Below, in pieces: positions 17,588 to 26,159 of a stretch of DNA of 64,000 nucleotides. Under the pieces are notes generated by a model. That model worked only from the letters and a program-made list of their open reading frames with translations. It searched no databases and had not been told where the DNA came from. Within the stretch, counting starts at the first letter, position 1; the number at the start of each line of letters is the position of its first letter. The stretch spans positions 199,121 to 263,120 of the forward strand of contig NZ_JAETWA010000042.1 of the NCBI RefSeq assembly GCF_016774335.1, in the 5' to 3' direction. Position numbers and translations under genes: made by a program. The DNA is from Luteimonas saliphila. GTDB taxonomy: Bacteria > Pseudomonadota > Gammaproteobacteria > Xanthomonadales > Xanthomonadaceae.

Positions 17588-19424
17588 AAAACATCAGGTT
17601 CACCATCAGCACCACGATGAAGGTGTACACCAGCGACAGCGGCACGCCGATCTTCCACAGCTCGCGCGGGCGGTAGCCGCCGGGGCCGGTGATCATCGAC
17701 ATCACCGGGTTGGACTGGGTGACGAAGTTGTTGGAGGCCGACAGCGCCACGATCAGCGCGAACGCGGTCGGGTTGCCGCCTGCGGCGAGCGCCAGGTTGA
17801 TCGCCAGCGGCACCACCACGATCGTCGCGCCGACGTGGCTGATCACCATCGAGAACGCGGCCGTGAGCAGGGCGACCGCGAATTCGATCACCCAGATCGG
17901 CAGGCCGGTTGGCAGGCGCTCGATGGTGTGGCCGGCGACCCAGGCCGCGGCGCCGCTGCCGTCCATCGCCCAGCCCAGCGGGATCAGGCAGGCCATCAGG
18001 AACACGGTCTTCCAGCTGATCGCCGAATACGCCTCGTCCATCTTCAGCACGCCGAACACCAGCATTCCGGCCACGCCGGTCATCAGCGCGATCGAGGTCG
18101 GCACCCGCCCGGACACCGCGATCAGCATGGTCACCGCGAAGATCGTCATCGCGATGCGGAACTTGTGCGGGCGCTGCTCGCCCTTGGGATAGTCGGTGAC
18201 GATCACGAAATCGCGCTTGGACGAGGCCTGGCCGAGGTCGTGCCAGATGCTGTGCAGCACCAGCATGTCGCCGGCGCGCAGCGGCGTGTCGCGGACGTTG
18301 TCGCGGATCACGGTCTTGTCGCGGTTGATCGCCAGCAGGCTGATGCCGTACTGCCGGCGCAGTTGCAGGTCGCTGGCGGTCTTGCCGATGAACTTCGAGG
18401 TCGGCGGGATCACCGCCTCTGAGATGCCGGCGCGGCTCGGGTTGAACAGGTCGGCGAACTGGCGCAGCCGCGAATTCATGCGCAGGAACTGGTTCTGAGC
18501 GAAATCGGCCACCTGCTGGCGCGGCCCCATCGCGCCGAGCACGCTGCCGACCCAGATGCGTGCGTCCGCCGGCGGCGCCAGCCGCGACTCGTTGCCGGTC
18601 TGCAGCGCCAGGAGCAGCGGCGCGTTGTGCAGCGCCTCGGCCTCGCCGAAGGTCATGCCCACCAGCGGGCTGTCGGCGGTGACGGTGAGTTCGTGGACCT
18701 CGCCCTCGATGCCGTAGGTGCGCGAGAAATAGCTTTCGGTGCGCGCGGGCGTGACGTTGCTGTCGCCGTCGTCGCGCAGCTTGCGGTCGCCGAAGAACCG
18801 GAAGTAGATCAGGCTCGCGGCCAGCAGCGACAGCCCGATCGGCATCGGCGCGAACATGTTCAGCGGCTCGAGCGTCGCCGCGCCCGAGGGCAGGTTGGCG
18901 TTGGCCGCGACCAGCAGGTCGTTGAGCAGGATCAGCGGCGAGGTGCCGACCATGGTCAGCGAGCCGCCCATCACGATCGCCACCGCCACCGGCAGCAGCA
19001 GCCGCGACAGGCTGAGGCCGGTGCGCGAGGACAGGCGCGAGACCACCGGCAGGTACAGCGCCATCACCGACGGGTTCTGCATCACCGAGGAGTTGATGCC
19101 GGCGATGCCCGACACCAGCACCAGCAGCCGTTGCTCGACCCCGCGCGCGCGCCGCAGCAACCACGCGGCGAGGCGGTTGAGCGCGCCGGTGCGGTCCAGG
19201 CCCATGCCCAGGATCATGGTGGCGATCACGCTGATCACCGCGTTCGACGAGAAGCCGTTGAACAGGTCCTCGGGCTGCACCAGCCCGGTCAGTCCCAGCA
19301 TCACCAGTACCACCAGCGCCACCAGGTCGGCGCGCACGCGCTGGAACACGAACAGCAGCATCGTCAGGCCGACCAGCCCGAGGACGATCTTCATGTCGGT
19401 CGTCAGCGCGAGCTGGGGGTCCAT
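17586..19424 (-). CDS. SLC13-type anion permease with TrkA-C domains
   Basis: Inner-membrane transporter of the divalent-anion:sodium symporter class (612 residues from ATG 19424; ATG 19395 is an alternative). Hydrophobic helices fill residues 10-180, two RCK/TrkA C-terminal regulatory domains sit centrally (TADSPLVGMTFGEAEAL; FIGKTASDLQLRRQYGIS, and NVRDTPLRAGDMLVLHSIW), and a second helix block follows. Signatures such as NNFVTQSNPVMSMITGPGGY and MGGSLTMVGTSPLILLNDLL are typical of the SLC13-like permeases; sulfate, citrate or other anions are possible. The open frame runs upstream through a heptad array, but the family sequence begins at MDPQL or MKIVLG. It lies just outside the RHS/IS island. 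Confidence 0.85.
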   Translation of the reverse strand: MDPQLALTTDMKIVLGLVGLTMLLFVFQRVRADLVALVVLVMLGLTGLVQPEDLFNGFSSNAVISVIATMILGMGLDRTGALNRLAAWLLRRARGVEQRLLVLVSGIAGINSSVMQNPSVMALYLPVVSRLSSRTGLSLSRLLLPVAVAIVMGGSLTMVGTSPLILLNDLLVAANANLPSGAATLEPLNMFAPMPIGLSLLAASLIYFRFFGDRKLRDDGDSNVTPARTESYFSRTYGIEGEVHELTVTADSPLVGMTFGEAEALHNAPLLLALQTGNESRLAPPADARIWVGSVLGAMGPRQQVADFAQNQFLRMNSRLRQFADLFNPSRAGISEAVIPPTSKFIGKTASDLQLRRQYGISLLAINRDKTVIRDNVRDTPLRAGDMLVLHSIWHDLGQASSKRDFVIVTDYPKGEQRPHKFRIAMTIFAVTMLIAVSGRVPTSIALMTGVAGMLVFGVLKMDEAYSAISWKTVFLMACLIPLGWAMDGSGAAAWVAGHTIERLPTGLPIWVIEFAVALLTAAFSMVISHVGATIVVVPLAINLALAAGGNPTAFALIVALSASNNFVTQSNPVMSMITGPGGYRPRELWKIGVPLSLVYTFIVVLMVNLMF

Positions 19425-19430
19425 CAGGGT

Positions 19431-19465
19431 GGGGAATGGGGAATGGGGAATGGGGAATGGGGAAT
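19431..19465 (+). repeat. Heptad tandem repeat (GGGGAAT) x5
   Basis: Five perfect tandem copies of GGGGAAT lie immediately upstream of the permease start. A second array, inverted relative to this one, is at 19559-19587. Confidence 0.9.
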
Positions 19466-19546
19466 AAAAAGCCGCGCTGACGGAGACCGGACCGGGCCGC
19501 TCAGGATCCAGCCGCGTGCCCGACGCGTTCCATTGCGGCGGGAAGC

Positions 19547-20296
19547 TCATGCGCCCTCCATTCCCGATTCCCCATTCCCGATTCCCGTCCGGTCGTACAA
19601 CAGATCCCACACCCCATGCCCCAGGCGCTGGCCGCGGGTCTCGAAGTGCGTCTGCGGGCGCCAGTCGGGGCGCGGCACGTGGCCGCGCGCGCCGGCGCGG
19701 TTGCGCAATCCCGGGGTGGCATCGAGCACGTCCCACATCTGCTCGGCATAGTCCTGCCAATCGGTGGCGAGGTGCAAGCGGCCGCCAGGGGCGAGCTTGC
19801 GCGCCAGCCGTGCGGCGAAAGCCGTCTGCACCAGGCGACGCTTGCGGTGGCGCTTCTTGTGCCAGGGATCGGGGAAGTAGATGCGGATCTCGTCGAGGCT
19901 GGCGTCGGCGATCTCGTGCTCCAGCACCTCCACCGCGTCGTGGTGGTAGACGCGCACGTTGCTCGCGCCGTCGGCGGCCAGCGCGTTGAGCAGGCGGCCG
20001 ACGCCCGGGGCGTGGACCTCAATGCCGATGAGGTCCCGGCCGGAGTCGTTCGCGGCGGCGAAGCGCAGCGCCTCGCCGTTGCCGAAGCCGATTTCGAGCA
20101 CGCGTGGCGCGTGGCGACCGAACGTGGCGTCGAAATCGCGTGGCCGGCCGCTGTAGTCGAGACCGTAGCGCGGCCAGAGCTCGTCGAACGCGCGCTGCTG
20201 CGCCTCGGTGAAGCGGCCCTGGCGCAGCACGAAGCTGCGGATGGCGCGATGGCCGGTATCGGCGGTATAGGGTTTCTTCTGCAGGGGATCAGGCAT
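19547..20296 (-). CDS. trmB: tRNA (guanine-N7)-methyltransferase TrmB
   Basis: Makes m7G46 in the variable loop of tRNAs with SAM. 249 residues. The SAM-binding motif is [12 protein letters not shown], the acidic end of the second strand is [10 protein letters not shown], and the family signature [16 protein letters not shown] is complete. The last 12 or so residues ([13 protein letters not shown]) are not TrmB family sequence; they are translated from a heptad repeat array that has replaced the natural end of the gene. It lies downstream of thiS and thiG on the same strand, the usual order in this family of bacteria. Confidence 0.95.
   Translation of the reverse strand: MPDPLQKKPYTADTGHRAIRSFVLRQGRFTEAQQRAFDELWPRYGLDYSGRPRDFDATFGRHAPRVLEIGFGNGEALRFAAANDSGRDLIGIEVHAPGVGRLLNALAADGASNVRVYHHDAVEVLEHEIADASLDEIRIYFPDPWHKKRHRKRRLVQTAFAARLARKLAPGGRLHLATDWQDYAEQMWDVLDATPGLRNRAGARGHVPRPDWRPQTHFETRGQRLGHGVWDLLYDRTGIGNGESGMEGA
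19559..19587 (-). repeat. Heptad repeat array GGGAATC/GGGAATG x4
   Basis: On the minus strand four alternating heptads GGGAATC and GGGAATG lie within the 3' end of trmB and encode its last residues. The array is the inverted partner of 19431-19465, enclosing a 93-base spacer. Confidence 0.85.
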
Positions 20297-20322
20297 ACGT
20301 TCCCCGGGCAGTCACGCTGCCG

Positions 20323-20382
20323 TCCATGGCGCCACGACCCCGGCTTCGGACCGTCCGGCCCGGCCATCCATGGCCGGGCGTT
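20323..20382. repeat. CCATGGCG...GTCCGGCCC hairpin repeat, copy 1
   Basis: Starts CCATGGCGCC and ends with the perfect hairpin CCCGGCCAT-CC-ATGGCCGGG (20359-20378) followed by CGTTCG. It lies between thiG and trmB. Copies 2 and 3 are at 21645 and 21757. Confidence 0.75.
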
Positions 20383-20418
20383 CGGTGCGCGCGGCAGTGC
20401 CGCGCAAGCAGCACCGGC

Positions 20419-21216
20419 TCACCCGATCAGGCCGTCGATGGGCGACGAGGCCGAGGCGAAGCGCTTGCGCGGGATGCGGCCGGCGAGGAACGCGTCGCGC
20501 CCCGCCTGCACCGCGAGCCGCATCGCACGCGCCATGCGCACGGGATCCTTCGCCCCGGCGATTGCGGTGTTCATCAGCACGCCGTCGCAACCGAGCTCCA
20601 TCGCGATCGCGGCGTCCGACGCGGTGCCGACGCCGGCATCGACGATGATCGGCACCTTCGCGTTCTCGACGATCTCGACCAGGTTCCACCTGTTCTGGAT
20701 GCCCAGGCCCGAGCCGATCGGCGCCGCCAGCGGCATCACCGCGACGCATCCGATTTCCTCCAGGCGCCGGGCCAGGATCGGATCGTCGCTGGTGTAGACC
20801 ATGACCTCGAAGCCGTCGGCGACCAGCTGCTCGGCGGCCTTGAGCGTCTGAACCACGTCGGGGAACAGGGTCTTCTCGTCGCCCAGTACCTCGAGCTTGG
20901 TGAGGTTGTGGCCGTCGAGCAGTTCGCGCGCGAGCCGGCAGGTGCGTACCGCATCCTCGGCCGTGTAGCAGCCGGCGGTATTGGGCAGGATGGTGTAGCG
21001 GTCCGGCGGCAGCACGTCGAGCAGGTTGGGCTCGCCCGGATCCTGGCCGATGTTGGTGCGGCGGATGGCCACCGTGACGATCTGCGCGCCGGCGGCTTCG
21101 GTGGCGCGGCGGGTCTCGTCGAGGTCGCGGAACTTGCCGGTGCCGGTCAGCAGGCGGGAGCCATAGGATTTTCCGGCAATGACGAGCCCGTCATCGGAAG
21201 GGGGCATGGAAGTCAT
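20419..21216 (-). CDS. thiG: Thiazole synthase ThiG
   Basis: Forms the thiazole phosphate of thiamine from DXP, dehydroglycine and ThiS-thiocarboxylate, in complex with ThiS. 265 residues from ATG 21216 (ATG 21207 is also possible). The (beta/alpha)8 barrel motifs are clear: [67 protein letters not shown], and the phosphate-binding [20 protein letters not shown]. The Schiff-base lysine is the Lys in KLEVLGD. The gene is normally next to thiS; here 640 bases of repeat-filled sequence lie between them. Confidence 0.97.
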   Translation of the reverse strand: MTSMPPSDDGLVIAGKSYGSRLLTGTGKFRDLDETRRATEAAGAQIVTVAIRRTNIGQDPGEPNLLDVLPPDRYTILPNTAGCYTAEDAVRTCRLARELLDGHNLTKLEVLGDEKTLFPDVVQTLKAAEQLVADGFEVMVYTSDDPILARRLEEIGCVAVMPLAAPIGSGLGIQNRWNLVEIVENAKVPIIVDAGVGTASDAAIAMELGCDGVLMNTAIAGAKDPVRMARAMRLAVQAGRDAFLAGRIPRKRFASASSPIDGLIG

Positions 21217-21395
21217 CGCGGGATTATCGCGCAAACGCACCGCCCTGCGGCGCGGATGCGAGCGAGTGGTCGGGCGCGGGCGGGTTGCGGATGAGCGCGA
21301 ACGGGTGTGGTGCACATGGTGTGGTGCAAAGGTGTCGTGGCGCGGGCGCGTGGCTCAGGTGGTGCAGTCGGGTATCCAGTGTCTCCCTTATCCAG

Positions 21396-21470
21396 TGTCA
21401 TCCCGAGCGCAGCGAGGGATCCGGCTCTCCCATCGTCGGGCATGGATCCCTCGCTGTGCTCGGGATGACA
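21396..21470. repeat. Long hairpin repeat, TGTCATCCCGAGCG family
   Basis: Two 27-base arms (TGTCATCCCGAGCGCAGCGA... at 21396-21422 and its complement at 21444-21470) match at 26 of 27 positions around a 21-base loop. It belongs to the same hairpin family as 8017, 29515 and 52598. It lies in the thiS-thiG gap. Confidence 0.85.
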
Positions 21471-21644
21471 ACCGTGCCTGGAACCATCGCGGCGCTTCGG
21501 ACGCCGATGGATCCGGGCGCCTTGGCAGCGGCAGTGCAACGCGCCGTGACTTGGATTTCGGGCTCTATGGCCGCCAATGGCTCAACCACCCGGGCTTCGG
21601 CTAAGCGCGTTCGCGGTGTTGGGTCGGCGGCTTGGTAGCCATCC

Positions 21645-21704
21645 ATGGCGCCGCCGCGCGTGCTCCGGATCGTCCGGCCCGCACATCCGTATGCGGGCGT
21701 TCGC
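21645..21704. repeat. CCATGGCG...GTCCGGCCC hairpin repeat, copy 2
   Basis: CCATGGCGCC start, GTCCGGCCCGCACATCCG hairpin part at 21672-21697, and CGTTCG end. The hairpin is slightly degenerate (stem CCCGCA/TGCGGG). Related partial sequence also lies at 21575-21612. Confidence 0.65.
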
Positions 21705-21756
21705 CACCCGCGCGAGCCGGTGGCTGCGCCCTGATCGAGGGGTGGGGCAGCCGTCC

Positions 21757-21860
21757 ATGGCGAGAGAATCCGGGCTTCGGTTGGTCCGGCCCGCACATCC
21801 ATGTGCGGGCGTTCGCGAACGCAGCCGATGCCGATAGGGCATCGGCTCAGCGCGTTCGCT
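21757..21860. repeat. CCATGGCG...GTCCGGCCC hairpin repeat, copy 3, plus second hairpin
   Basis: CCATGGCGAG start; perfect hairpin CCCGCACAT-CC-ATGTGCGGG at 21790-21809. A second hairpin GCCGATGCC/GGCATCGGC follows at about 21823-21846. It abuts the thiS stop. Confidence 0.7.
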
Positions 21861-22060
21861 CACCCCCCTCCCAACGCGTGGACGATCTCGATGCGGTCGC
21901 CGGGGTGCAGCAGGTGGGTCGGATGCCGTCCGCGGGGCACGATCTCGCCGTTGACCTCGACCGCAACCCGGCGCTCGCCCAGTCCCTGCCGCTCGAGCAG
22001 CGCCTGCACCGTGGTGCCTTCCGCGACGGTCAGGGCGTCGCCATTGAGCTGGATGTCCAT
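21860..22060 (-). CDS. thiS: Sulfur carrier protein ThiS
   Basis: Ubiquitin-like sulfur carrier, 66 residues. It starts MDIQLNGDALTVAEGTTVQA and ends IEIVHALGGG; the C-terminal Gly-Gly is adenylated and thiocarboxylated before sulfur is passed to ThiG. The start at 22060 gives the family length; the longer open frame upstream has no family sequence. It is on the same strand as thiG but separated from it by repeats. Confidence 0.95.
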   Translation of the reverse strand: MDIQLNGDALTVAEGTTVQALLERQGLGERRVAVEVNGEIVPRGRHPTHLLHPGDRIEIVHALGGG

Positions 22061-22212
22061 GCCGCGATTGTCGCCCGATGCGCAGCGGCCTGCATCCGCC
22101 GGCATCGGGCGCTTGCGGCAGTGCGGCGTGAGCCGCCCGGCCGCTTCGTGGACACTTGCGCACCGTGCGGTCCCGTATTGGGACTGCCGTCCCCATTTTC
22201 CGGAGTTGCCGC

Positions 22213-24060
22213 ATGGTCCGTTCCCCCTCCCGTCCCGTTCCCGCCACCCGCCTGCTGGCCGCTGCGCTGGCGCTCGCCGCGGCGCCGGCATTCGCCGCGG
22301 ACACCTTTTCACGCACCGTCTTTTTCGGCGACAGCCTGACCGACGCCGGCTACTTCCGCCCGCTGCTGGTGCAGCAGAACCCGCAGGCCGCGATCCTCGG
22401 CCGCTTCACCACCAACCCCGGACTGGTGTGGGCGGAGTGGCTGGCCGACTACTACGGCACGAATGCCACGCCCAACGGTAACGGCCAGTCCGGCGACAAC
22501 TACGCGGCGGGCGGCTCCATGGTGGCGAACGACCGCCTGGGCCCGCCGTTCGGCCTGACCCCGTCGCTGGCGACCCAGGCGACGAACTACCTGGCCGCGA
22601 ACGGCGGCCGCGCCGACCCGGACGCGCTGTACACGGTCTGGGGCGGCGCCAACGACCTGTTCTCGATCGCGGCCAATCCTTCCCAGGCGCAGCAGATCAT
22701 CGGCGCGGCGGTCACCACCCAGGTCGGCATCGTCGGCACGCTGCAGGGGGCGGGCGCGCGCTACGTGCTGGTGCCCAACATCCCGGACCTCGGCATCACG
22801 CCTTCCTTCCAGGCGCAGGGGGCCGCGGCTGCCGCACAGGGCACCGCCATTTCCACCGCCTACAACCAGGCGCTCTACGGCGGGCTGGCCGCGAACGGCC
22901 TGCGCGTGATCCCGATGGACACGTTCACCTTCCTGCGCGAGGTGGTGGCCAGCCCGGCCCAATACGGTTTCGGCAACGTCACCGGCACCGCCTGCCAGCC
23001 GCAGATCACCGCGCAGTCGATCACCTGCAATCCCGGCACCTATGTCAGCCCGGGCGCGGACCAGACCTACCTGTTTGCCGACGGGGTGCACCCGTCTTCG
23101 GCGGCCCACCGTGCGATCGCCGACCTGGCGCTGGGCATGATCGAGGGGCCACGCCAGGTCGCGGTGCTGCCGCGTTCGGCGGCGATGACCGGACGCGGCC
23201 GCGCCGAGCGCGTCGGTGCCCAGTTCGGCGCCGCGACGCAGCAGCAAGGGCGCCGCTGGTGGGCCGACGTGCGCGGCGACTTCCAGCGCTATGGCCACGG
23301 CGACAATTACGATGGTGCCGGGCCGGCGCTCACCGCCGGCGTGGGCTGGGGCAGCGGCAACCTGGTGTACGGCGGCTTCGCCGGCTACGGCCGCCAGGCC
23401 AACGACTGGGGCCTGCGCCGCGGCGACTGGGATCAGGGCGAGGCGACGCTGGGTGGCTTCCTCGGCTGGCAGGCCGACGGCGGCGCCTGGGTAGGCGGAC
23501 AACTGAGCTACACGCAGCTGGACATCGAGACCCACCGCCAGGTCCCGATCGGCCCGGCGCTGCGCGTGCACCGCGGGTCTACAGATGGCAGCAACCTCAC
23601 CGCCGCGCTGCATGCCGGCTGGCGCATGGGCGAAGGCGCGCTGAGCCACGGCCCGGTGCTGGGGCTGGTGGCGCAGCGGATCGAAATCGACGGCTTCGCC
23701 GAAAGCGATCCCGCTTCCTCGACCTCGCTCGCCTTTCCCGACCAGGATTTCGATTCGCTGGTCGGCAGCGTCGGCTGGCAGGCGAGCTACGCGATCAACG
23801 CGCATCTCGCGCCGTACGTGCGCCTGACCGTGGACCGCGAGTTCGAGGACGGCGCCGAAGAGGCGTTCGCGCGGTCGCAGACGACCGGGCTGGACTACGG
23901 TGTCCCCGGGCTCGATTACGACGACAGCTGGAGCACGCTGACCCTAGGCGCACGGACCTCTCTGTTCGGACTCGACGCCAACCTCGGCGTCAGCCTGAAC
24001 GCGGGCGAGAAGGGCGGCAAGCAGACCACGGCGTTCGCCACCCTCGGCGGCGGCTTCTGA
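22213..24060 (+). CDS. Autotransporter GDSL esterase/lipase (EstA-like)
   Basis: Outer-membrane autotransporter esterase, 615 residues. A signal peptide (LLAAALALAAAPAFA) leads to a GDSL passenger with block I FFGDSLTDAG, block III VWGGANDLF and block V ADGVHPSSAAHR holding the catalytic Asp and His. A C-terminal beta-barrel from about residue 350 has alternating aromatic strands and ends in ...LGGGF, as for BamA substrates. The start at ATG 22213 has GGAG eight bases upstream; an in-frame ATG at 22156 lacks that. Likely hydrolyses lipids or acylated surface compounds while anchored outside the cell. Confidence 0.92.
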   Translation: MVRSPSRPVPATRLLAAALALAAAPAFAADTFSRTVFFGDSLTDAGYFRPLLVQQNPQAAILGRFTTNPGLVWAEWLADYYGTNATPNGNGQSGDNYAAGGSMVANDRLGPPFGLTPSLATQATNYLAANGGRADPDALYTVWGGANDLFSIAANPSQAQQIIGAAVTTQVGIVGTLQGAGARYVLVPNIPDLGITPSFQAQGAAAAAQGTAISTAYNQALYGGLAANGLRVIPMDTFTFLREVVASPAQYGFGNVTGTACQPQITAQSITCNPGTYVSPGADQTYLFADGVHPSSAAHRAIADLALGMIEGPRQVAVLPRSAAMTGRGRAERVGAQFGAATQQQGRRWWADVRGDFQRYGHGDNYDGAGPALTAGVGWGSGNLVYGGFAGYGRQANDWGLRRGDWDQGEATLGGFLGWQADGGAWVGGQLSYTQLDIETHRQVPIGPALRVHRGSTDGSNLTAALHAGWRMGEGALSHGPVLGLVAQRIEIDGFAESDPASSTSLAFPDQDFDSLVGSVGWQASYAINAHLAPYVRLTVDREFEDGAEEAFARSQTTGLDYGVPGLDYDDSWSTLTLGARTSLFGLDANLGVSLNAGEKGGKQTTAFATLGGGF

Positions 24061-24067
24061 AGCGCGC

Positions 24068-24089
24068 GGGACGCCGGTGCCGGCGTCCC
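24068..24089 (+). terminator. GC hairpin after the autotransporter gene
   Basis: Perfect 10-bp stem GGGACGCCGG/CCGGCGTCCC with a 2-base loop directly after the stop. There is no U-tract, so termination strength is uncertain. Confidence 0.5.
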
Positions 24090-24137
24090 GATCCGCGTTG
24101 CCAGCCCGCGCCGGGAAGGCTTAGACTGACCGTGACC

Positions 24138-24211
24138 GCGGGTGTAGTTCAATGGTAGAACTGCAGCTTCCCAAGCTGCTAGCGTGGGTTCGATTCCCAT
24201 CACCCGCTCCA
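24138..24211 (+). tRNA. tRNA-Gly (anticodon CCC)
   Basis: 74 bases with encoded CCA. The acceptor stem GCGGGTG/CACCCGC, anticodon stem GCAGC/GCTGC with loop TTCCCAA giving anticodon CCC, and T-arm GTGGGTTCGATTCCCAT are all intact. It reads GGG codons. Confidence 0.96.
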
Positions 24212-24269
24212 ATCCAGGCGGCGGCATCATCGAACGGTGGTGCCGCCGTTTTTCGCTGGCGTCCCGCGC

Positions 24270-25226
24270 ATGAAGCTCGCGATCCTCTCCCGCAACGGCA
24301 AGCTCTACTCGACCCGCCGGCTGGTGGAGGCCGCGCGCGCGGCCGGGCACAGCGTGCGCGTGCTCGATCCGCTGCGCTGCTACATGCGGATCGGCGACGA
24401 CGGTTTCGCGATGCGCTACAAGGGCCGCGCGATCGACGGCTACGGCGCGGTGATCCCGCGGATCGGCGCGTCGATCACGCGCTACGGCTGCGCGGTGCTG
24501 CGCCAGTTCGAACTGATGGGCAGCCACACGCCGAATCCCTCGGCGGCGATCGCGCGCGCGCGCGACAAGCTCGGCTGCCACCAGTTGCTGGCGGCGCAGG
24601 GCATCGGCCTGCCGGCGACGGTGTTCGGCGACAACCCCGACGACACCGCCGACCTGCTCGCGCTGCTCGGCCCGCCGCCGCACGTGGTCAAGCTCAACGA
24701 GGGGTCCCAGGGCGCGGGGGTGCTGCTGACCGAGAAGCTGTCGGCCTCGCGCGGCGTGGTGGAGGCGCTGCGCGGCCTGTATGCGAACTTCCTGGTGCAG
24801 GAGTTCGTGGCCGAGGCGGACGGCGCGGACCTGCGCTGCTTCGTGGTCGGCGAGCGGGTGGTGGCGGCGATGCAACGGCAGGCGCCGGTCGGCGACTTCC
24901 GCTCGAACCTGCACCGGGGAGGCACCGCCACCGCGATCGACACCACGCCCGATGAGCGCGCCGTCGCCGTGCGCGCGGCACAGGCGGTGGGGTTGGGGGT
25001 GGCCGGGGTGGACCTGATCCGGTCCCGCCGCGGGCCGCTGGTGCTCGAGGTCAACGCCTCGCCCGGGTTGGAAGGGATCGAGGAGGCAACTGGTGTCGAT
25101 ATTGCCGCTAAAATCGTCGAAATCGCAGTATATGGGGCAGAAATGTCCGATTCCGGAAAATCGGCCAGAAGCCGGACACAGCGCCCATTCAACATGTCGC
25201 GGCGGCGGGATTTAACACGGGTTTAA
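24270..25226 (+). CDS. rimK: RimK-type ATP-grasp alpha-L-glutamate ligase
   Basis: ATP-grasp ligase related to RimK, which adds glutamates to the C-terminus of ribosomal protein S6. 318 residues, slightly longer than usual because of a basic tail ([18 protein letters not shown]). An N-terminal RimK domain ([20 protein letters not shown]), the ATP-binding [15 protein letters not shown], and the metal site [18 protein letters not shown] are present. The start at ATG 24270 matches family proteins. It is followed by a strong terminator at 25328. The substrate in this organism is inferred from the family. Confidence 0.9.
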   Translation: MKLAILSRNGKLYSTRRLVEAARAAGHSVRVLDPLRCYMRIGDDGFAMRYKGRAIDGYGAVIPRIGASITRYGCAVLRQFELMGSHTPNPSAAIARARDKLGCHQLLAAQGIGLPATVFGDNPDDTADLLALLGPPPHVVKLNEGSQGAGVLLTEKLSASRGVVEALRGLYANFLVQEFVAEADGADLRCFVVGERVVAAMQRQAPVGDFRSNLHRGGTATAIDTTPDERAVAVRAAQAVGLGVAGVDLIRSRRGPLVLEVNASPGLEGIEEATGVDIAAKIVEIAVYGAEMSDSGKSARSRTQRPFNMSRRRDLTRV

Positions 25227-25327
25227 TCGATCCGGGGATACCTTGTCGTCACCGGATTCCGCGCTCTCTCCTGTTTCCTTGTCCAAGGGTCAGCCAACGG
25301 ATTACGGTAATCGGGGCAGTCCTTTGG

Positions 25328-25357
25328 GCCCAGGCGATGGCATCGCCTGGGCTCTTT
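25328..25357 (+). terminator. Strong intrinsic terminator after rimK
   Basis: Perfect 11-bp stem GCCCAGGCGAT/ATCGCCTGGGC, loop GGC, then TCTTTT. Confidence 0.9.
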
Positions 25358-25475
25358 TGTGGGCGCGCGTCGACACGGCGCGCACCGGCGCGTGTGACAG
25401 AATCCCTCTCCCGCGCCCGGCGGAACCGCACAGTGCTCCCGCGGTCCAAGCAGGCCGCCCCTACGGAATCCGTTC

Positions 25476-26159
25476 ATGCGCATCCTCGTCATCGAAGACA
25501 ACCAGGACATCGCCGCCAATCTCGGCGACTACCTCGAGGACCGCGGGCACACCGTCGACTTCGCCGCCGACGGCGTGACCGGCCTGCATCTGGCCGTGGT
25601 TCACGACTTCGATGCGATCGTGCTCGACCTCAACCTGCCGGGCATCGACGGCCTGGAGGTCTGCCGCAAGCTGCGCAACGATGCCCGCAAGCAGACCCCG
25701 GTGCTGATGCTGACCGCGCGCGACAGCCTCGACAACAAGCTGGCGGGCTTCGATTCCGGCGCCGACGACTATCTGGTCAAGCCGTTCGCCTTGCAGGAAG
25801 TGGAAGTGCGGCTCAACGCGCTCTCGCGCCGCGGCAAGGGCGTGCAGACCCGGGTGCTGGACGTCGGCGACCTCGAATACAACCTCGACACCCTGGAAGT
25901 GCGCCGCCGCGGAAAGCTCGTCCAGCTCAACCCGACCGCGCTGAAGATCCTGCAGGCGCTGATGGAGGCCTCGCCGGCGGTGGTCACCCGCCAGGATCTG
26001 GAAACCCGGGTCTGGGGCGAGGAGCTGCCGGATTCGGATTCGCTGCGCGTGCACATCCACGGCCTGCGCGCGGTGATCGACAAGCCCTTCGACGTGCCGC
26101 TGATCCAGACCCGCCACGGCATCGGCTACCGCATCGCCGCGCCCGATGGCGCCGGCTGA
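25476..26159 (+). CDS. OmpR/PhoP-family response regulator
   Basis: DNA-binding response regulator, 227 residues. The receiver domain has phospho-acceptor Asp51 (VLDLNLPG), acidic pocket EDNQ and conserved Lys102 (LVKPFA). The C-terminal winged helix ends with DSLRVHIHGLRAVID and RHGIGYRI. The gene overlaps the following histidine kinase by 14 bases, so they form one two-component system. The signal and targets are unknown. Confidence 0.94.
   Translation: MRILVIEDNQDIAANLGDYLEDRGHTVDFAADGVTGLHLAVVHDFDAIVLDLNLPGIDGLEVCRKLRNDARKQTPVLMLTARDSLDNKLAGFDSGADDYLVKPFALQEVEVRLNALSRRGKGVQTRVLDVGDLEYNLDTLEVRRRGKLVQLNPTALKILQALMEASPAVVTRQDLETRVWGEELPDSDSLRVHIHGLRAVIDKPFDVPLIQTRHGIGYRIAAPDGAG

Noticed and set aside
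20323..21860. CRISPR-like array of palindromes near thiS/thiG
   Set aside because: Units are few, unevenly spaced and differ in spacer length; no cas genes.
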